Assembly: GCF_000253295.1 (NCBI RefSeq) | Contig: NC_015717.1 | Coordinates: forward strand, 4,030,001 to 4,094,000 | Origin: Hyphomicrobium sp. MC1 | Lineage (GTDB): Bacteria; Pseudomonadota; Alphaproteobacteria; Rhizobiales; Hyphomicrobiaceae | Length of the DNA stretch: 64,000 nt | Direction of reading: 5' to 3' | Shown: positions 27,569 to 36,258 of the stretch, one piece after another | Layout of the letters: every line of letters begins with the position of its first letter | Numbering within the stretch: position 1 is the first letter of the stretch | The notes under the pieces: model-generated | Databases searched by the model: none | Seen by the model: the letters and a program-made list of their open reading frames with translations, nothing else | Told to the model about the DNA's origin: nothing | Translations under genes and position numbers: made by a program

Positions 27569-29386
27569 GTGATCTTTTCGTTACGCCCGCCCGTTTCGCT
27601 GCTGACCGCTGCAGCCCTGGCGCTCGGCCAGCTCTCGTCCCTGGCCGCCATTGCCGACCCGATCAGCCGCGCCGACTACGAGGCCTGCCAAGCCAAGGAC
27701 GATGCCTCGCTGAGGGCCGCCGTGGTCAGGATCGTAACGGACGCGATCACGAACGGCACCAAGTCGATCGACTATAAAGTGCTCGTCGCCGACCAGTGGC
27801 GGCAGCGGAATCTCGACCAGATCATCGACAACCGCGTCGACATTGCCGTCGCCGAGGTGACGAGCGAGACGAGTTGGTCTGAACGGCTGCAGTCGCTGGC
27901 TTATAGCGAGAAGTCGCAGAAGCTCGCGACCATGGTGGCGGAACGCGTTTATCGCTCAGATGCCGTCAAGACCGGCATCGAGGACCTGGCTGCCGGTGTC
28001 GCCAAAGAGGTCGGCAAGACCATCGAGTTCGCAAGCTCGGACGCGACCGGCCCCCTGCTCGATTGCCTCAAGGCTTACGTCGGTCCGCGATACGGCGGAG
28101 CGGTCGCCAGCGCGCTGGCGGGAGATGCGAGCAAGGGCGTCATCGTCGATCCGAGTAAAGGCTCCGGCGACGTCTCGACGGGAGCGATGCTGAAGGAATC
28201 GGGCGCCGGACTGGCCGGCGCGACGATCCTGATCGTTCGCCGTCAGCTTGCAAACCTTGCCGAACGGATCGGCCAGCGTCTGGTTGGCAGCGTCCTGTCG
28301 CGGCTCGTGTCGGTGGTCGCGGGGGGCGTCGGGCTTGTCCTGATCGCGAAGGATCTTTGGGATTTCCGCAACGGCGTTCTGCCGATCATTGCCGAGGAGA
28401 TGAAGGCGCCGGCGACGAAGGATAAGGTGCGCGACGAACTGGCGAACGCGCTTCAGTCGCAAATGAACGATAACGTCAGCGAGATTGCGCAGGCGGCCGC
28501 CGATCAGGTCATTCAGGTTTGGCAGTCGTTTCGACGCGCGCACGCCCTTGTACTGCAGCTCGCCGACCAGAATGGTGCGTTCAAGACTTTTCTCGATGGC
28601 GTGAAGCCCGAGGCATTGCCGAGGCTCGATGAAGTGGTCTCGATCCTGGTCACGTCGGAAGGCGAACCGTCTATCTTGAAGCGGCTACAGGACGGCACGC
28701 TCAATTCGGCCGTTCATCTGATGCCCGACAAAGGCATGGAGATCGCCCGTGATCTCAAATCCATTCAGGCCGGGCTCGATTGGACGGCGCTGGCGGGCGA
28801 CAAGCTCGGCAACGTCGCCGATTATGAGTTGCATAAGCGGATCAATCCCAAGAACCTTACCCGCGCGTCGCTCGATAGAATCCTGGCGCTCAACGATCGG
28901 TCTGCAATCCTTAAGATCGCGAGCGTGCCGCCAGACGCCCGCGATATGCTGTTCACACTCAATTCGTCCGCCCTCGACAGTCTACTGCGCTCATTGTCGG
29001 AGGATGAGCTGAAGGCGCTGGCGGGCTATCTTTCCGGGTTGAAACCTGCGCCTCGTGAAAAAGTCTTGCAGGTGGTCGCTGCCGAGCCTGCGAAAATGCA
29101 GATCCTGGCTGCGCGCGCCGTCCGCGAGCGGATCATTTCCAGCAGCGACCAACTGGCGGCGGTCAACATGATGCTGGCGCCCGATAAGGGCTTATCGAGC
29201 AAAGAGCTTTTCGACGACAGCCAGCTGGTCTGGGAAGGCCGTGTGGCCCCTCTTCTGCTCTGGGACAAACATCCGCGGGCCGTCGCCCTCGCCGGGTTCC
29301 TGGCGCTCATCGTCATGTTCTGGCTTGCCCGGCTGTTCCGGCCGAGGCGGTTTTCCCGGCCACAGGCCGACCGCCCTTCGGCTTGA
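27569..29386 (+). CDS. Hypothetical secreted protein with C-terminal anchor
   Basis: A 605-residue protein with GTG start. An N-terminal signal peptide (PPVSLLTAAALALGQLSSLAAIA) is followed by a mainly helical domain, a glycine-rich hydrophobic segment near residues 240-260 (LVSVVAGGVGLVLIAKDLW), a long helical part and a C-terminal span (AVALAGFLALIVMFWLARLF) with a basic tail. It therefore looks like an envelope protein facing the periplasm. Codon use is typical of the genome. I do not recognise the family. Confidence 0.8.
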   Translation: MIFSLRPPVSLLTAAALALGQLSSLAAIADPISRADYEACQAKDDASLRAAVVRIVTDAITNGTKSIDYKVLVADQWRQRNLDQIIDNRVDIAVAEVTSETSWSERLQSLAYSEKSQKLATMVAERVYRSDAVKTGIEDLAAGVAKEVGKTIEFASSDATGPLLDCLKAYVGPRYGGAVASALAGDASKGVIVDPSKGSGDVSTGAMLKESGAGLAGATILIVRRQLANLAERIGQRLVGSVLSRLVSVVAGGVGLVLIAKDLWDFRNGVLPIIAEEMKAPATKDKVRDELANALQSQMNDNVSEIAQAAADQVIQVWQSFRRAHALVLQLADQNGAFKTFLDGVKPEALPRLDEVVSILVTSEGEPSILKRLQDGTLNSAVHLMPDKGMEIARDLKSIQAGLDWTALAGDKLGNVADYELHKRINPKNLTRASLDRILALNDRSAILKIASVPPDARDMLFTLNSSALDSLLRSLSEDELKALAGYLSGLKPAPREKVLQVVAAEPAKMQILAARAVRERIISSSDQLAAVNMMLAPDKGLSSKELFDDSQLVWEGRVAPLLLWDKHPRAVALAGFLALIVMFWLARLFRPRRFSRPQADRPSA

Positions 29387-29529
29387 ACGGCCGAACCTTT
29401 CCACATCAATCGATGCGGTCTCATCTCTGGTGTGATCTGCGCCTGCTATAAGGATTCGCGATTTGGACCCGCGAACAAAAGGGGGCGGACATGCGCGTTC
29501 GATTGAGAAGCGAGGAGGGAACTCACGAT

Positions 29530-29706
29530 ATGGGATTGAAGGCGCCAAGCATCATAACTTTTATGCTGTCCGTGATTTTGACCGTGGTTGTTCTGATGTC
29601 GAAATTTTTCGGTGCAGAGATCCCGATGCTGACCGGAAACGAGTCCTGGGCGATGCTCGTGGCTTACACCATCCTCATGCTTGGCTGCATGGTACGGGGC
29701 ATGTAG
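29530..29706 (+). CDS. Small two-span membrane protein
   Basis: A 58-residue protein with GAGGAGGG ten bases upstream of the ATG. Two hydrophobic segments (SIITFMLSVILTVVVLMSKFF and WAMLVAYTILMLGCMV) joined by a short loop GAEIPMLTGNES. Function unknown. A longer in-frame start upstream lacks as good a ribosome site. Confidence 0.7.
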   Translation: MGLKAPSIITFMLSVILTVVVLMSKFFGAEIPMLTGNESWAMLVAYTILMLGCMVRGM

Positions 29707-29753
29707 AGGCGCTGAGCTATGCGTCTTGCGTCTAGTCCGAGCTGTATCAATTT

Positions 29754-30059
29754 ATGCCGTTTGTGAGGCCTCCGTTTGCGCGTGCGCAAGGTGTCGCGCG
29801 GCATCCGGTGGACTGGAGAGACGACATCTCGGCGCGTATCGATCAGGACATGCCCAAGGAAATTTCTCAGGTCTTTGCACGTCGCGCGCGGCTTTCATCT
29901 AAAGCCATCGTTGCTGCGATTGCTTTGACGTTAGCGGCTCTGGCCGCCATGTCGATCGCCGCCCGGCAGGACACCAAGACCTCGGTCATCAACTTTAAGC
30001 CCGGCAGTCAAGTATCTGTCGAAACCGGATCAGTCTTAATTCCGGTTGTCGACCGATAA
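29754..30059 (+). CDS. Hypothetical single-span protein
   Basis: A 101-residue protein with a positively charged N-terminal half, one membrane span (SKAIVAAIALTLAALAAMSI) near residues 48-67 and a short C-terminal part. No family recognised. Its 3' end overlaps the convergent pabB gene by 24 bases. Confidence 0.55.
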   Translation: MPFVRPPFARAQGVARHPVDWRDDISARIDQDMPKEISQVFARRARLSSKAIVAAIALTLAALAAMSIAARQDTKTSVINFKPGSQVSVETGSVLIPVVDR

Positions 30060-31931
30060 CGGCGGCACAAGCGGTCCGGCACGTACCAGACCGCGCACCG
30101 AATTTCCTAGATAGATCGTCTTTGCGGCGTTGGCGTCTTCGATCGTAAGACGCGCCTCGACAGCCCGACCTTCATCCAACAGTGCCGCCCGCAGCGTGCC
30201 GGGCAACAGACCGGCTGCGAGGCGTGGCGTCAGGAGACGTCCGTCGCGCTCGATAAAGATCGAGGTGCGGCTACCTTCGGCCAACTCACCATTTTCGTTA
30301 AGATAGATCACTTCATCGGCACCAAGGGTGTCGTGATAGTGCTTCCATTCGCGGTCGTAGAGTTCGCGCCGCGTGGTCTTGTGATAAAGGAAAAGATCGG
30401 CGCTGTTGATCCGCGTATCGGAAATGACGTAGCGCATGACCGCGTCGGCCGCCGTCTCTGGTTGCGGCGTCGCGGTTGCGGAAACGGCACCGTCTTCATC
30501 CAACAACAAGCGAACGCGCAGTCGCTGATCAGGCGCCGTTGCAATGGCGGCGTCGATCGCATCCCGCACCTTCTCGGCATCGTAAGAAAACCCGAAATAA
30601 GCGGCGGAGGCGGCAAGGCGCGCGAGATGATAGCCCTTCAGCCAGAGGCCGTCTCCCGGCACGTACAGCATCGTTTCGATCAGCTCGAAGCGGCGCACGG
30701 GATCGGTCAGGAATTTCATTTTGAGCAGACACTCGGCGTATTCCTTCGGGCCATCGGAATCAGCGACGACGCCCGAACCGATGCCCATTTCGCCGAAGCC
30801 CTTACGGTCGATGATGGCCGTGCGGATCGCAACGTTGAACTGCGCCGACCCATCCGGTGAAAACCGGCCGATAGCGCCGCAGTAGACGCCGCGCGGCTCA
30901 GTCTCCAGCTCCCGGATCAGTTCCATTGCACGGATCTTTGGCGCGCCCGTGATTGAACCCGGCGGGAAGATCGCTTTCAGAATATCGACGATACCGATGC
31001 CGTCTTTCAGACGGGCTTCGACGCCCGACGTCATCTGATGGAGCGTCTTGAAGGTTTCAACGGTGAAGAGATCGGTGACACCGACAGAGCCGAGATCGGC
31101 GATGCGGCCGAGGTCGTTGCGCATCAGATCGACGATCATCAGGTTTTCGGCACGGTTCTTCACGTCTTTCGAGAGGGCACTGCGCACTTCGGCTTCGCCT
31201 TCGGGCGTACCGGCCCGCGGGGCGGTCCCCTTCATCGGACGCGTCTCGATGATGCGGTCATGCTGCTTGATGAACAGCTCGGGCGAAGACGACAGGATCG
31301 TCACATCGCCGGTATCGACGATGCCTGCGTAGGCGACCCGCTGCTTTAAGCGGAGATCGCGATAGAGCGCGAGCGGCGAACCCTGAAGGTTGAACTTCGC
31401 CTTGAACGTCAGATTGAGCTGATAGATGTCACCGCTTCTGATGTTCTTTTGAACCTCATTGAAGCGCTTCAGGTAGGAACTGCTATCCCAGCTGTGCGCC
31501 AACTCACCGAGCGTCGGATTGCCGATCGCTTCCTCGGTCAGCCACCGCTGGACCTCGCCGCCCGTCAGCTGACGCGGGGCCTCATACAGCCCGAACCACA
31601 ACAGCGGCACCTTGCGTTGTGTCGGCAAGAGGTGGGTCAGTTTCGGCTCAAGCAGATAGCCAAGCTCGTAGGAGAAGAAGCCGGCAGCATGCAGTCCGCG
31701 GCCGATGCCTGCCTGCAATGCCGCGAGCGCAGGGGCGACGTCGTCCGCTGTGTCGGCTCTGATGATTTCGGTGGGGCGCTCGAACAGCTCTGAGATCGCG
31801 TCCAGGCTGGTGCTGTTGTCGAGCAGCACAAAGCCCTCGGCCAACGCCGGTGACCGTATCGGCGCGTCTAAGGTCGTCTTGAGCGGCGCTGGACTAACGG
31901 TATCAGGGGACGTTCGAGAATTTGACTGCAT
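30036..31931 (-). CDS. pabB: PabB-PabC fusion: aminodeoxychorismate synthase I and lyase
   Basis: A 631-residue fusion that should cover two steps from chorismate to p-aminobenzoate for folate. Residues about 1-400 are the chorismate-binding ADC synthase component I (ETRPMKGTAPRAG, LMIVDLMRNDLGRI, GSITGAPKIRAMELI, YCGAIGRFSPDGSAQFNVAIRT). Residues about 410-631 are a class IV aminotransferase-like lyase with the PLP-lysine region FLYHKTTRRELYD and YLNENGELAEGSRTSIFI. The glutaminase subunit PabA is not here. Fusions of this order are known in proteobacteria. Confidence 0.95.
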   Translation of the reverse strand: MQSNSRTSPDTVSPAPLKTTLDAPIRSPALAEGFVLLDNSTSLDAISELFERPTEIIRADTADDVAPALAALQAGIGRGLHAAGFFSYELGYLLEPKLTHLLPTQRKVPLLWFGLYEAPRQLTGGEVQRWLTEEAIGNPTLGELAHSWDSSSYLKRFNEVQKNIRSGDIYQLNLTFKAKFNLQGSPLALYRDLRLKQRVAYAGIVDTGDVTILSSSPELFIKQHDRIIETRPMKGTAPRAGTPEGEAEVRSALSKDVKNRAENLMIVDLMRNDLGRIADLGSVGVTDLFTVETFKTLHQMTSGVEARLKDGIGIVDILKAIFPPGSITGAPKIRAMELIRELETEPRGVYCGAIGRFSPDGSAQFNVAIRTAIIDRKGFGEMGIGSGVVADSDGPKEYAECLLKMKFLTDPVRRFELIETMLYVPGDGLWLKGYHLARLAASAAYFGFSYDAEKVRDAIDAAIATAPDQRLRVRLLLDEDGAVSATATPQPETAADAVMRYVISDTRINSADLFLYHKTTRRELYDREWKHYHDTLGADEVIYLNENGELAEGSRTSIFIERDGRLLTPRLAAGLLPGTLRAALLDEGRAVEARLTIEDANAAKTIYLGNSVRGLVRAGPLVPPLSVDNRN

Positions 31932-32052
31932 GCGCCCGCTTCTAGCGCGGCGGCCAGGCGATTGCCACTGCGCGTTCGCACTCAGCAGGTCTGCGCGACT
32001 GCTGCACGCCGTCGCGCCGGAATGGCGTGGCCGGCGGTCTCAGCCGCCCCGC

Positions 32053-32268
32053 CTAGCGGCTCATGCGTGGGATGGGGCGTCTTGGCCGGCCCAGCGCTTT
32101 CGATGCTGCATATCCATGGGCCGCTAGACCGATGCCCCAGCCGAGCAACGGCCAGAAGAACCAGATGTGCGCGGGGTTCATGAGATTGACGGCAATCAGG
32201 ATCGCGTTGACGATGACGTAGGCGATCAAGTGAAACTTGAAGCCTTGGTCCTGAAGAGGGTTATGCAT
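32053..32268 (-). CDS. 2TM domain protein
   Basis: A 71-residue protein with the 2TM-domain pattern: GFKFHLIAYVIVNAILIAVNL, a short linker with NPAHIWFFWPLLGWGIGLAAHG. The ATG of MHNPLQ has GGAG seven bases upstream; another ATG four codons earlier is possible. Unknown function, often found near kinases or as a small stand-alone membrane protein. Confidence 0.75.
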   Translation of the reverse strand: MHNPLQDQGFKFHLIAYVIVNAILIAVNLMNPAHIWFFWPLLGWGIGLAAHGYAASKALGRPRRPIPRMSR

Positions 32269-32481
32269 CGTGATCTCCATTCCATCTTGCGATTGCTCAG
32301 CATGATGGCATTCGGGGGGGCAGCACATATATAATGGCGAAGCTGGCAAATGCGTATGGTTTATAGTGGCCCCATAGGTGCCATCAGTCCCGGCGCGAAA
32401 TTGAACTCTCCGGCAGGGACCGGCGTTGATATCGGTCAGCCCGGATTGAAAAGAAAATTGGCCAACGTTCGCGGAGTTCCC

Positions 32482-32679
32482 ATGAATCGCGAGAAGCCCA
32501 AGGTGGAAGTCGACAAAGAATTGGACGAGGCGCTCAAGGAGACGTTTCCCGGCAGCGATGCGATTGCCGTCGACAGCCGCGATGACGGGCCGGTGCGGCC
32601 AGCCGATCGGAAGCCGCCGATCATCGACAAGGCATTGGTCGATAAGCTTGCCGAAGAGGCCAAAGCAAAAAAGGACTGA
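32482..32679 (+). CDS. Small conserved acidic/basic protein
   Basis: A 65-residue cytoplasmic protein carrying the motif DEALKETFPGSDAIAV, common in small uncharacterised proteobacterial proteins (usually DEALEESFPASDP). The rest is charged and likely helical. Start at the ATG with GGAG just upstream. Function unknown. Confidence 0.7.
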   Translation: MNREKPKVEVDKELDEALKETFPGSDAIAVDSRDDGPVRPADRKPPIIDKALVDKLAEEAKAKKD

Positions 32680-32725
32680 TTTCGGTCCCGCCAGCATGTT
32701 CTAAAGTTTTGCTTTGTAAAAGGCG

Positions 32726-32935
32726 TTATGGCCTGCTCGGGGCCGCCGGGGCGGGTCCGGAGTTCGCCTCCTGCGAAGACTGCCTGTACGCACCATTTCC
32801 GCTTAGTAAAACGTACCAGCCTGCCAGCGCGACGCCGATGAGAAGCACGATTACAGCCAGCCATGAAGAATTTACGGTCGGCCGCCCCATTTCCAAATCG
32901 TCCGGGTCGCGGCGAGGATCGAAGTCGGAGATCAT
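32726..32935 (-). CDS. Small single-span membrane protein
   Basis: 69 residues: an acidic N-terminus (DFDPRRDPDDLEMG), one membrane span (SWLAVIVLLIGVALAGWYVLL) and a Ser/Ala/Pro tail. No family recognised. Several proteins with this plan occur in the window. Confidence 0.6.
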   Translation of the reverse strand: MISDFDPRRDPDDLEMGRPTVNSSWLAVIVLLIGVALAGWYVLLSGNGAYRQSSQEANSGPAPAAPSRP

Positions 32936-33101
32936 CGCGTTCTCTCCCAGATCGTCGTTAGTGCGTTAACAGAGGTATTTAGAAATCGGTTCCGATCCGA
33001 CGTTTACTATACGACGTTCAGACAATTTGATTGATGTGCGCAATGTCAAACCTGTATCGGGGGCCTCGGACGGGCACGACACAGGGCGGGAACAACTTTT
33101 C

Positions 33102-33509
33102 ATGACGCTTCGGCAGGTTGGCGCACTACCCGTGCGAAAATTGCACGGTGGAGGCTTCGAAGTGCTTCTCGTGTCGTCGCGGGAAACACGGCGATGGGTC
33201 ATTCCGAAGGGCTGGCCGGCAAAGCGCCTAAGCGATCCCAAAGCTGCAGCGCGGGAAGCGCGGCAGGAAGCCGGCGTAACGGGCAAGATCGGCAGCCGTC
33301 CGATCGGGACCTATCGCTACAGGAAGAAGATGCCGGAAGGCACCTTTCGCATCGTCGACGTCGATGTCTATCCGCTTTTGGTCAAGAAGCAGCGCAAGAG
33401 CTGGCGCGAGCGCGACGAGCGCGTCCGCGTCTGGTTTTCGCAGAGCGATGCCGCGCAGAAAGTCCGCGAACCGAAGTTGAAAGAACTCATCGCGCAGTAC
33501 GGCACCTGA
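33102..33509 (+). CDS. NUDIX hydrolase
   Basis: A 135-residue protein, about the minimum NUDIX size. The box region reads GWPAKRLSDPKAAAREARQEAGV, preserving the REARQEAGV core though the first Glu of the canonical box is not in place. RRWVIPKG and DVYPLLVKKQRKSWRERDER resemble the diphosphoinositol-polyphosphate phosphohydrolase branch. Start taken at the ATG of MTLRQVGAL; an in-frame TTG 75 bases upstream is an alternative. Substrate not known. Confidence 0.88.
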   Translation: MTLRQVGALPVRKLHGGGFEVLLVSSRETRRWVIPKGWPAKRLSDPKAAAREARQEAGVTGKIGSRPIGTYRYRKKMPEGTFRIVDVDVYPLLVKKQRKSWRERDERVRVWFSQSDAAQKVREPKLKELIAQYGT

Positions 33510-33517
33510 CGTATCGG

Positions 33518-34768
33518 CTAGCGCGAGCCGCTGGCTTTGTCGTCTGGTTCTTTCTCCCAGCCAAACACCGAGAGACCACCGTAGTCCGGCGAACGCGCAC
33601 GCTCATGGGCGATGTGCGCTTCGAGGGATGGGCCGCGTGCGGAGCTTTCGAGCCGCCGGGCTTGATCGTCGAGGCGTTTCAGCGCCGCGAGCATTTCGGT
33701 GTTGCCAAGCTTCGCTTTCTGCATCGCCGATTTCAGCACGGTGATCGTTTCGTCGTAGACCTTGACCGGAACAGGGAACGGCTGGCGATCCTTGCCGCCG
33801 AGCGCCAGGGAAAAGCGACCCGGATCCTGAAAGCGATAAGGCGCGCCGTGGACAACTTCAGCGACCATCGCGAGTGACTGCACCGTTCGCGCGCCGACAC
33901 CGGGCGTCAACAGTAGCTCCGGAAAATCGACAGGCCCACGCTCGGCCGCTGCCGCCAATGTGGCGTGCAGACGACGGGTGAATACGTCGCTCGAACGGAC
34001 GTCGTGATGCGCGGGCATGACGAGGTGCGGCAGCGATAGCTGGGCTGACGGCGCTTCGGGCGGCATTTCCGTCTGCAGCTCTTTCACGATCCGGTCGGGA
34101 CCTAAATGCGCGAGTAGATCGAGCTGCGCGGAACGCGATTTTTCCGCTCGCCGATCCGTGAGATTTATGATCTCGCCTTGCTGAGGCCCTTCGATCGCCG
34201 CATGCGGCTGATCGACAAAGCTTGCCAGTGCGCCAGAGTGCCAATGGTAGCGCCGGGCTTGGCGTTTCTCGCCATTCATGCCTTGCTGCACGACCGTCCA
34301 GCGGCCTTCTCGCGTAACGAAAAAGCCGTGAAGATAAAGATCGAAACCGTCCTGGACTGCGGCGCTATCGACTTTCGCAACGAGGCGGCTGGCGCGGGTC
34401 AGGCCTTGCGCATCGAAGCCGATGCGCTCGCCGAGCAGGTTTAGCTCATCGGGCGTTCGCCGCGAATGCCGGCCACGTCCGCCGCAAACATAGACGCCCA
34501 GATCGTCCTTGAGCGGCTCCAGGCCGCGTTTCAAGGCGCCAATGACGCTCGTGGTGATGCCCGAGGAATGCCAATCCATTCCCATGACCGCACCGAACGA
34601 CTGAAACCAGAAGGGATGTGCCAAACGGCCGAGCAACTCGTCTCGGCCGTAATGCTCAACAATCGCCTGACAGATGACGGCGCCGAGCGTGGCCATGCGC
34701 CCCGCAAGCCACGCGGGAACGCGTCCAGTATGAAGTGGAAGATCAGCGCTTCCTGTGCGACGAGCCAT
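33518..34768 (-). CDS. DUF763 protein
   Basis: A 416-residue protein with the N-terminal DUF763 signature RRTGSADLPLHTGRVPAWLAGRM and internal blocks HPFWFQSFGAVMGMDWHSSGITTSVIGALK, YVCGGRGRHSRRTP and YHWHSG. DUF763 occurs in bacteria and archaea; a nuclease-like role has been suggested but is not established. Start at ATG 34768, which opens the family signature. It converges on the NUDIX gene with 8 bases between stops. Confidence 0.92.
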   Translation of the reverse strand: MARRTGSADLPLHTGRVPAWLAGRMATLGAVICQAIVEHYGRDELLGRLAHPFWFQSFGAVMGMDWHSSGITTSVIGALKRGLEPLKDDLGVYVCGGRGRHSRRTPDELNLLGERIGFDAQGLTRASRLVAKVDSAAVQDGFDLYLHGFFVTREGRWTVVQQGMNGEKRQARRYHWHSGALASFVDQPHAAIEGPQQGEIINLTDRRAEKSRSAQLDLLAHLGPDRIVKELQTEMPPEAPSAQLSLPHLVMPAHHDVRSSDVFTRRLHATLAAAAERGPVDFPELLLTPGVGARTVQSLAMVAEVVHGAPYRFQDPGRFSLALGGKDRQPFPVPVKVYDETITVLKSAMQKAKLGNTEMLAALKRLDDQARRLESSARGPSLEAHIAHERARSPDYGGLSVFGWEKEPDDKASGSR

Positions 34769-34820
34769 GGAATCGTCATCGCATGTTCGTTCGCCGACCG
34801 TCAAACGTCAGATGCAGGCG

Positions 34821-35048
34821 TCAGACGCGTGACCGCGAATCGCCCTGCGCATCGCTTTTGGGGAAAAGCGATAAAACGGGACGGCGCACTTCGCTCCGCA
34901 GATAATGCACGGTCGGAGCGGGGCGCTGCGTCGCGGATACGTCCGACAGATCCAAATCGCGAATCGCGCGCTGAAAAGCGGCTTCGTATTTGGCCTTTCT
35001 TTGCAGGCGGGACGCGCGCGCCCGACGGGTGAATTCGCCCAGCTTCAT
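34821..35048 (-). CDS. Small hypothetical basic protein
   Basis: A 75-residue protein: MKLGEFTRRARASRLQRKAKYEAAFQRAI forms a basic helix, then a less ordered tail. AGGA lies about eight bases before the ATG. Upstream of the DUF763 gene on the same strand. No family recognised; coding status rests on the start signal and codon use. Confidence 0.45.
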   Translation of the reverse strand: MKLGEFTRRARASRLQRKAKYEAAFQRAIRDLDLSDVSATQRPAPTVHYLRSEVRRPVLSLFPKSDAQGDSRSRV

Positions 35049-35198
35049 ACATCGATCCTGTGTTGTAAGGGTCCAATCGGAGCACCGGCGAGCATGTGTC
35101 ACGCCGGTGCTCCTTAAAAGGGCAGAGCCTATCGCTCCATCCGAGGATGCTAACGCGCTATACGCCGACTCGTTCCACACATTTGCGCAGGCAGCACT

Positions 35199-36059
35199 TC
35201 AACGCCGACTACTGCTCATCACACGATGAACCGACATTGATGAACCGCCATGGAAGGCAGGGCGCAGTGCTGTCGGACCAATCGAACTCGGCCGGAGCGA
35301 CGTCGAAACCAACTTTGGCGAGACGATCGAAGAAGACCGCAGCGAGCGCATGAAGGTCGAGGCGCCAACAGCTGGCGGATCAGATGTCATCGACTCAACC
35401 GGACTTGAGTTGATCACGGCGGCGGTGCCGATCAACGGCCCCATGGAATTCGAACTTGAACTCGTCGCGACGCGCCGGCTCGACAACGATCTCTCGAAGC
35501 CAGCTCCACTCAGTGAGGAAAGAAATGATTGCGTAGCCGTCGGCTCGGAGATTATCGCGGGATAGACGCTCGTCGACGTGGGCGGCGAGATCGATGACCC
35601 AAGCGATGGCATCGTCGTCGACGTCGTGCCCTGCACGGCATTGAGTGATACACCGGCCGCCGTCGGCGCCAGTTGTGTGACGTCGGGGCTGAGCAACACC
35701 GACTCCGAGCTCGTTGGATCGATCTCCAACTGCAGCGGACTGGGGGCCGATGGGTCCACGCGGTTCTCCTCGATCGGCGCCTGGACAAACGTGGACGGCA
35801 CTTCTGAACTCGACTGAACAGCAGCGGCGCTCGACGATTGCTGGTTTTGTCCTGTGATGGGATTTGGCTGCGTCGGGGTCAACGGACTGGTGGTATTGGG
35901 ATTAGATGGCGTCAGCGGGCTCGACGTATCCGTTTGAGACGGTGGCGGTGGGGTTGTCGTCTGAGTCTGAGTTTGCTGCGCCGCGTCTTGAGCGGACGCA
36001 GCTACGGGCATAAGAGCGACGGTCAGCGCGCTCACAAGTGTTGCGAAAGATTTCTGCAT
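35199..36059 (-). CDS. Ser/Thr/Pro-rich secreted hypothetical protein
   Basis: A 286-residue protein with a clear signal peptide (SFATLVSALTVALMPVAASAQD). The mature chain is low-complexity: tandem SPLTPSNPNTT and SPLTPTQPNP repeats, then long Ser-rich stretches with few hydrophobics. No domain recognised. The last third is compositionally odd and could reflect a frame change, but I could not show one. Confidence 0.6.
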   Translation of the reverse strand: MQKSFATLVSALTVALMPVAASAQDAAQQTQTQTTTPPPPSQTDTSSPLTPSNPNTTSPLTPTQPNPITGQNQQSSSAAAVQSSSEVPSTFVQAPIEENRVDPSAPSPLQLEIDPTSSESVLLSPDVTQLAPTAAGVSLNAVQGTTSTTMPSLGSSISPPTSTSVYPAIISEPTATQSFLSSLSGAGFERSLSSRRVATSSSSNSMGPLIGTAAVINSSPVESMTSDPPAVGASTFMRSLRSSSIVSPKLVSTSLRPSSIGPTALRPAFHGGSSMSVHRVMSSSRR

Positions 36060-36258
36060 GAACGGCGTCCTTGAGTTCCTACCCGAAGTAGGAACCAGAG
36101 CGAATATTGCCCAGTTCCCAAGGGAACAGCGCAGCCCCGCGGAAATCCGATGGCTGACATCGGCATAGGCCGATCAGCCGATGACAATTCTCATATCCGA
36201 GTGAAGGGCGCGACCAATTGGTCTTGTCGCGCACTCGCCATGAACCGCCTCCGCTTCG

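Noticed and set aside
27313..27777. Plus-strand frame across the spacer before the 605-residue protein
   Set aside because: Unusual composition, extends out of frame into a gene with a clear signal peptide.
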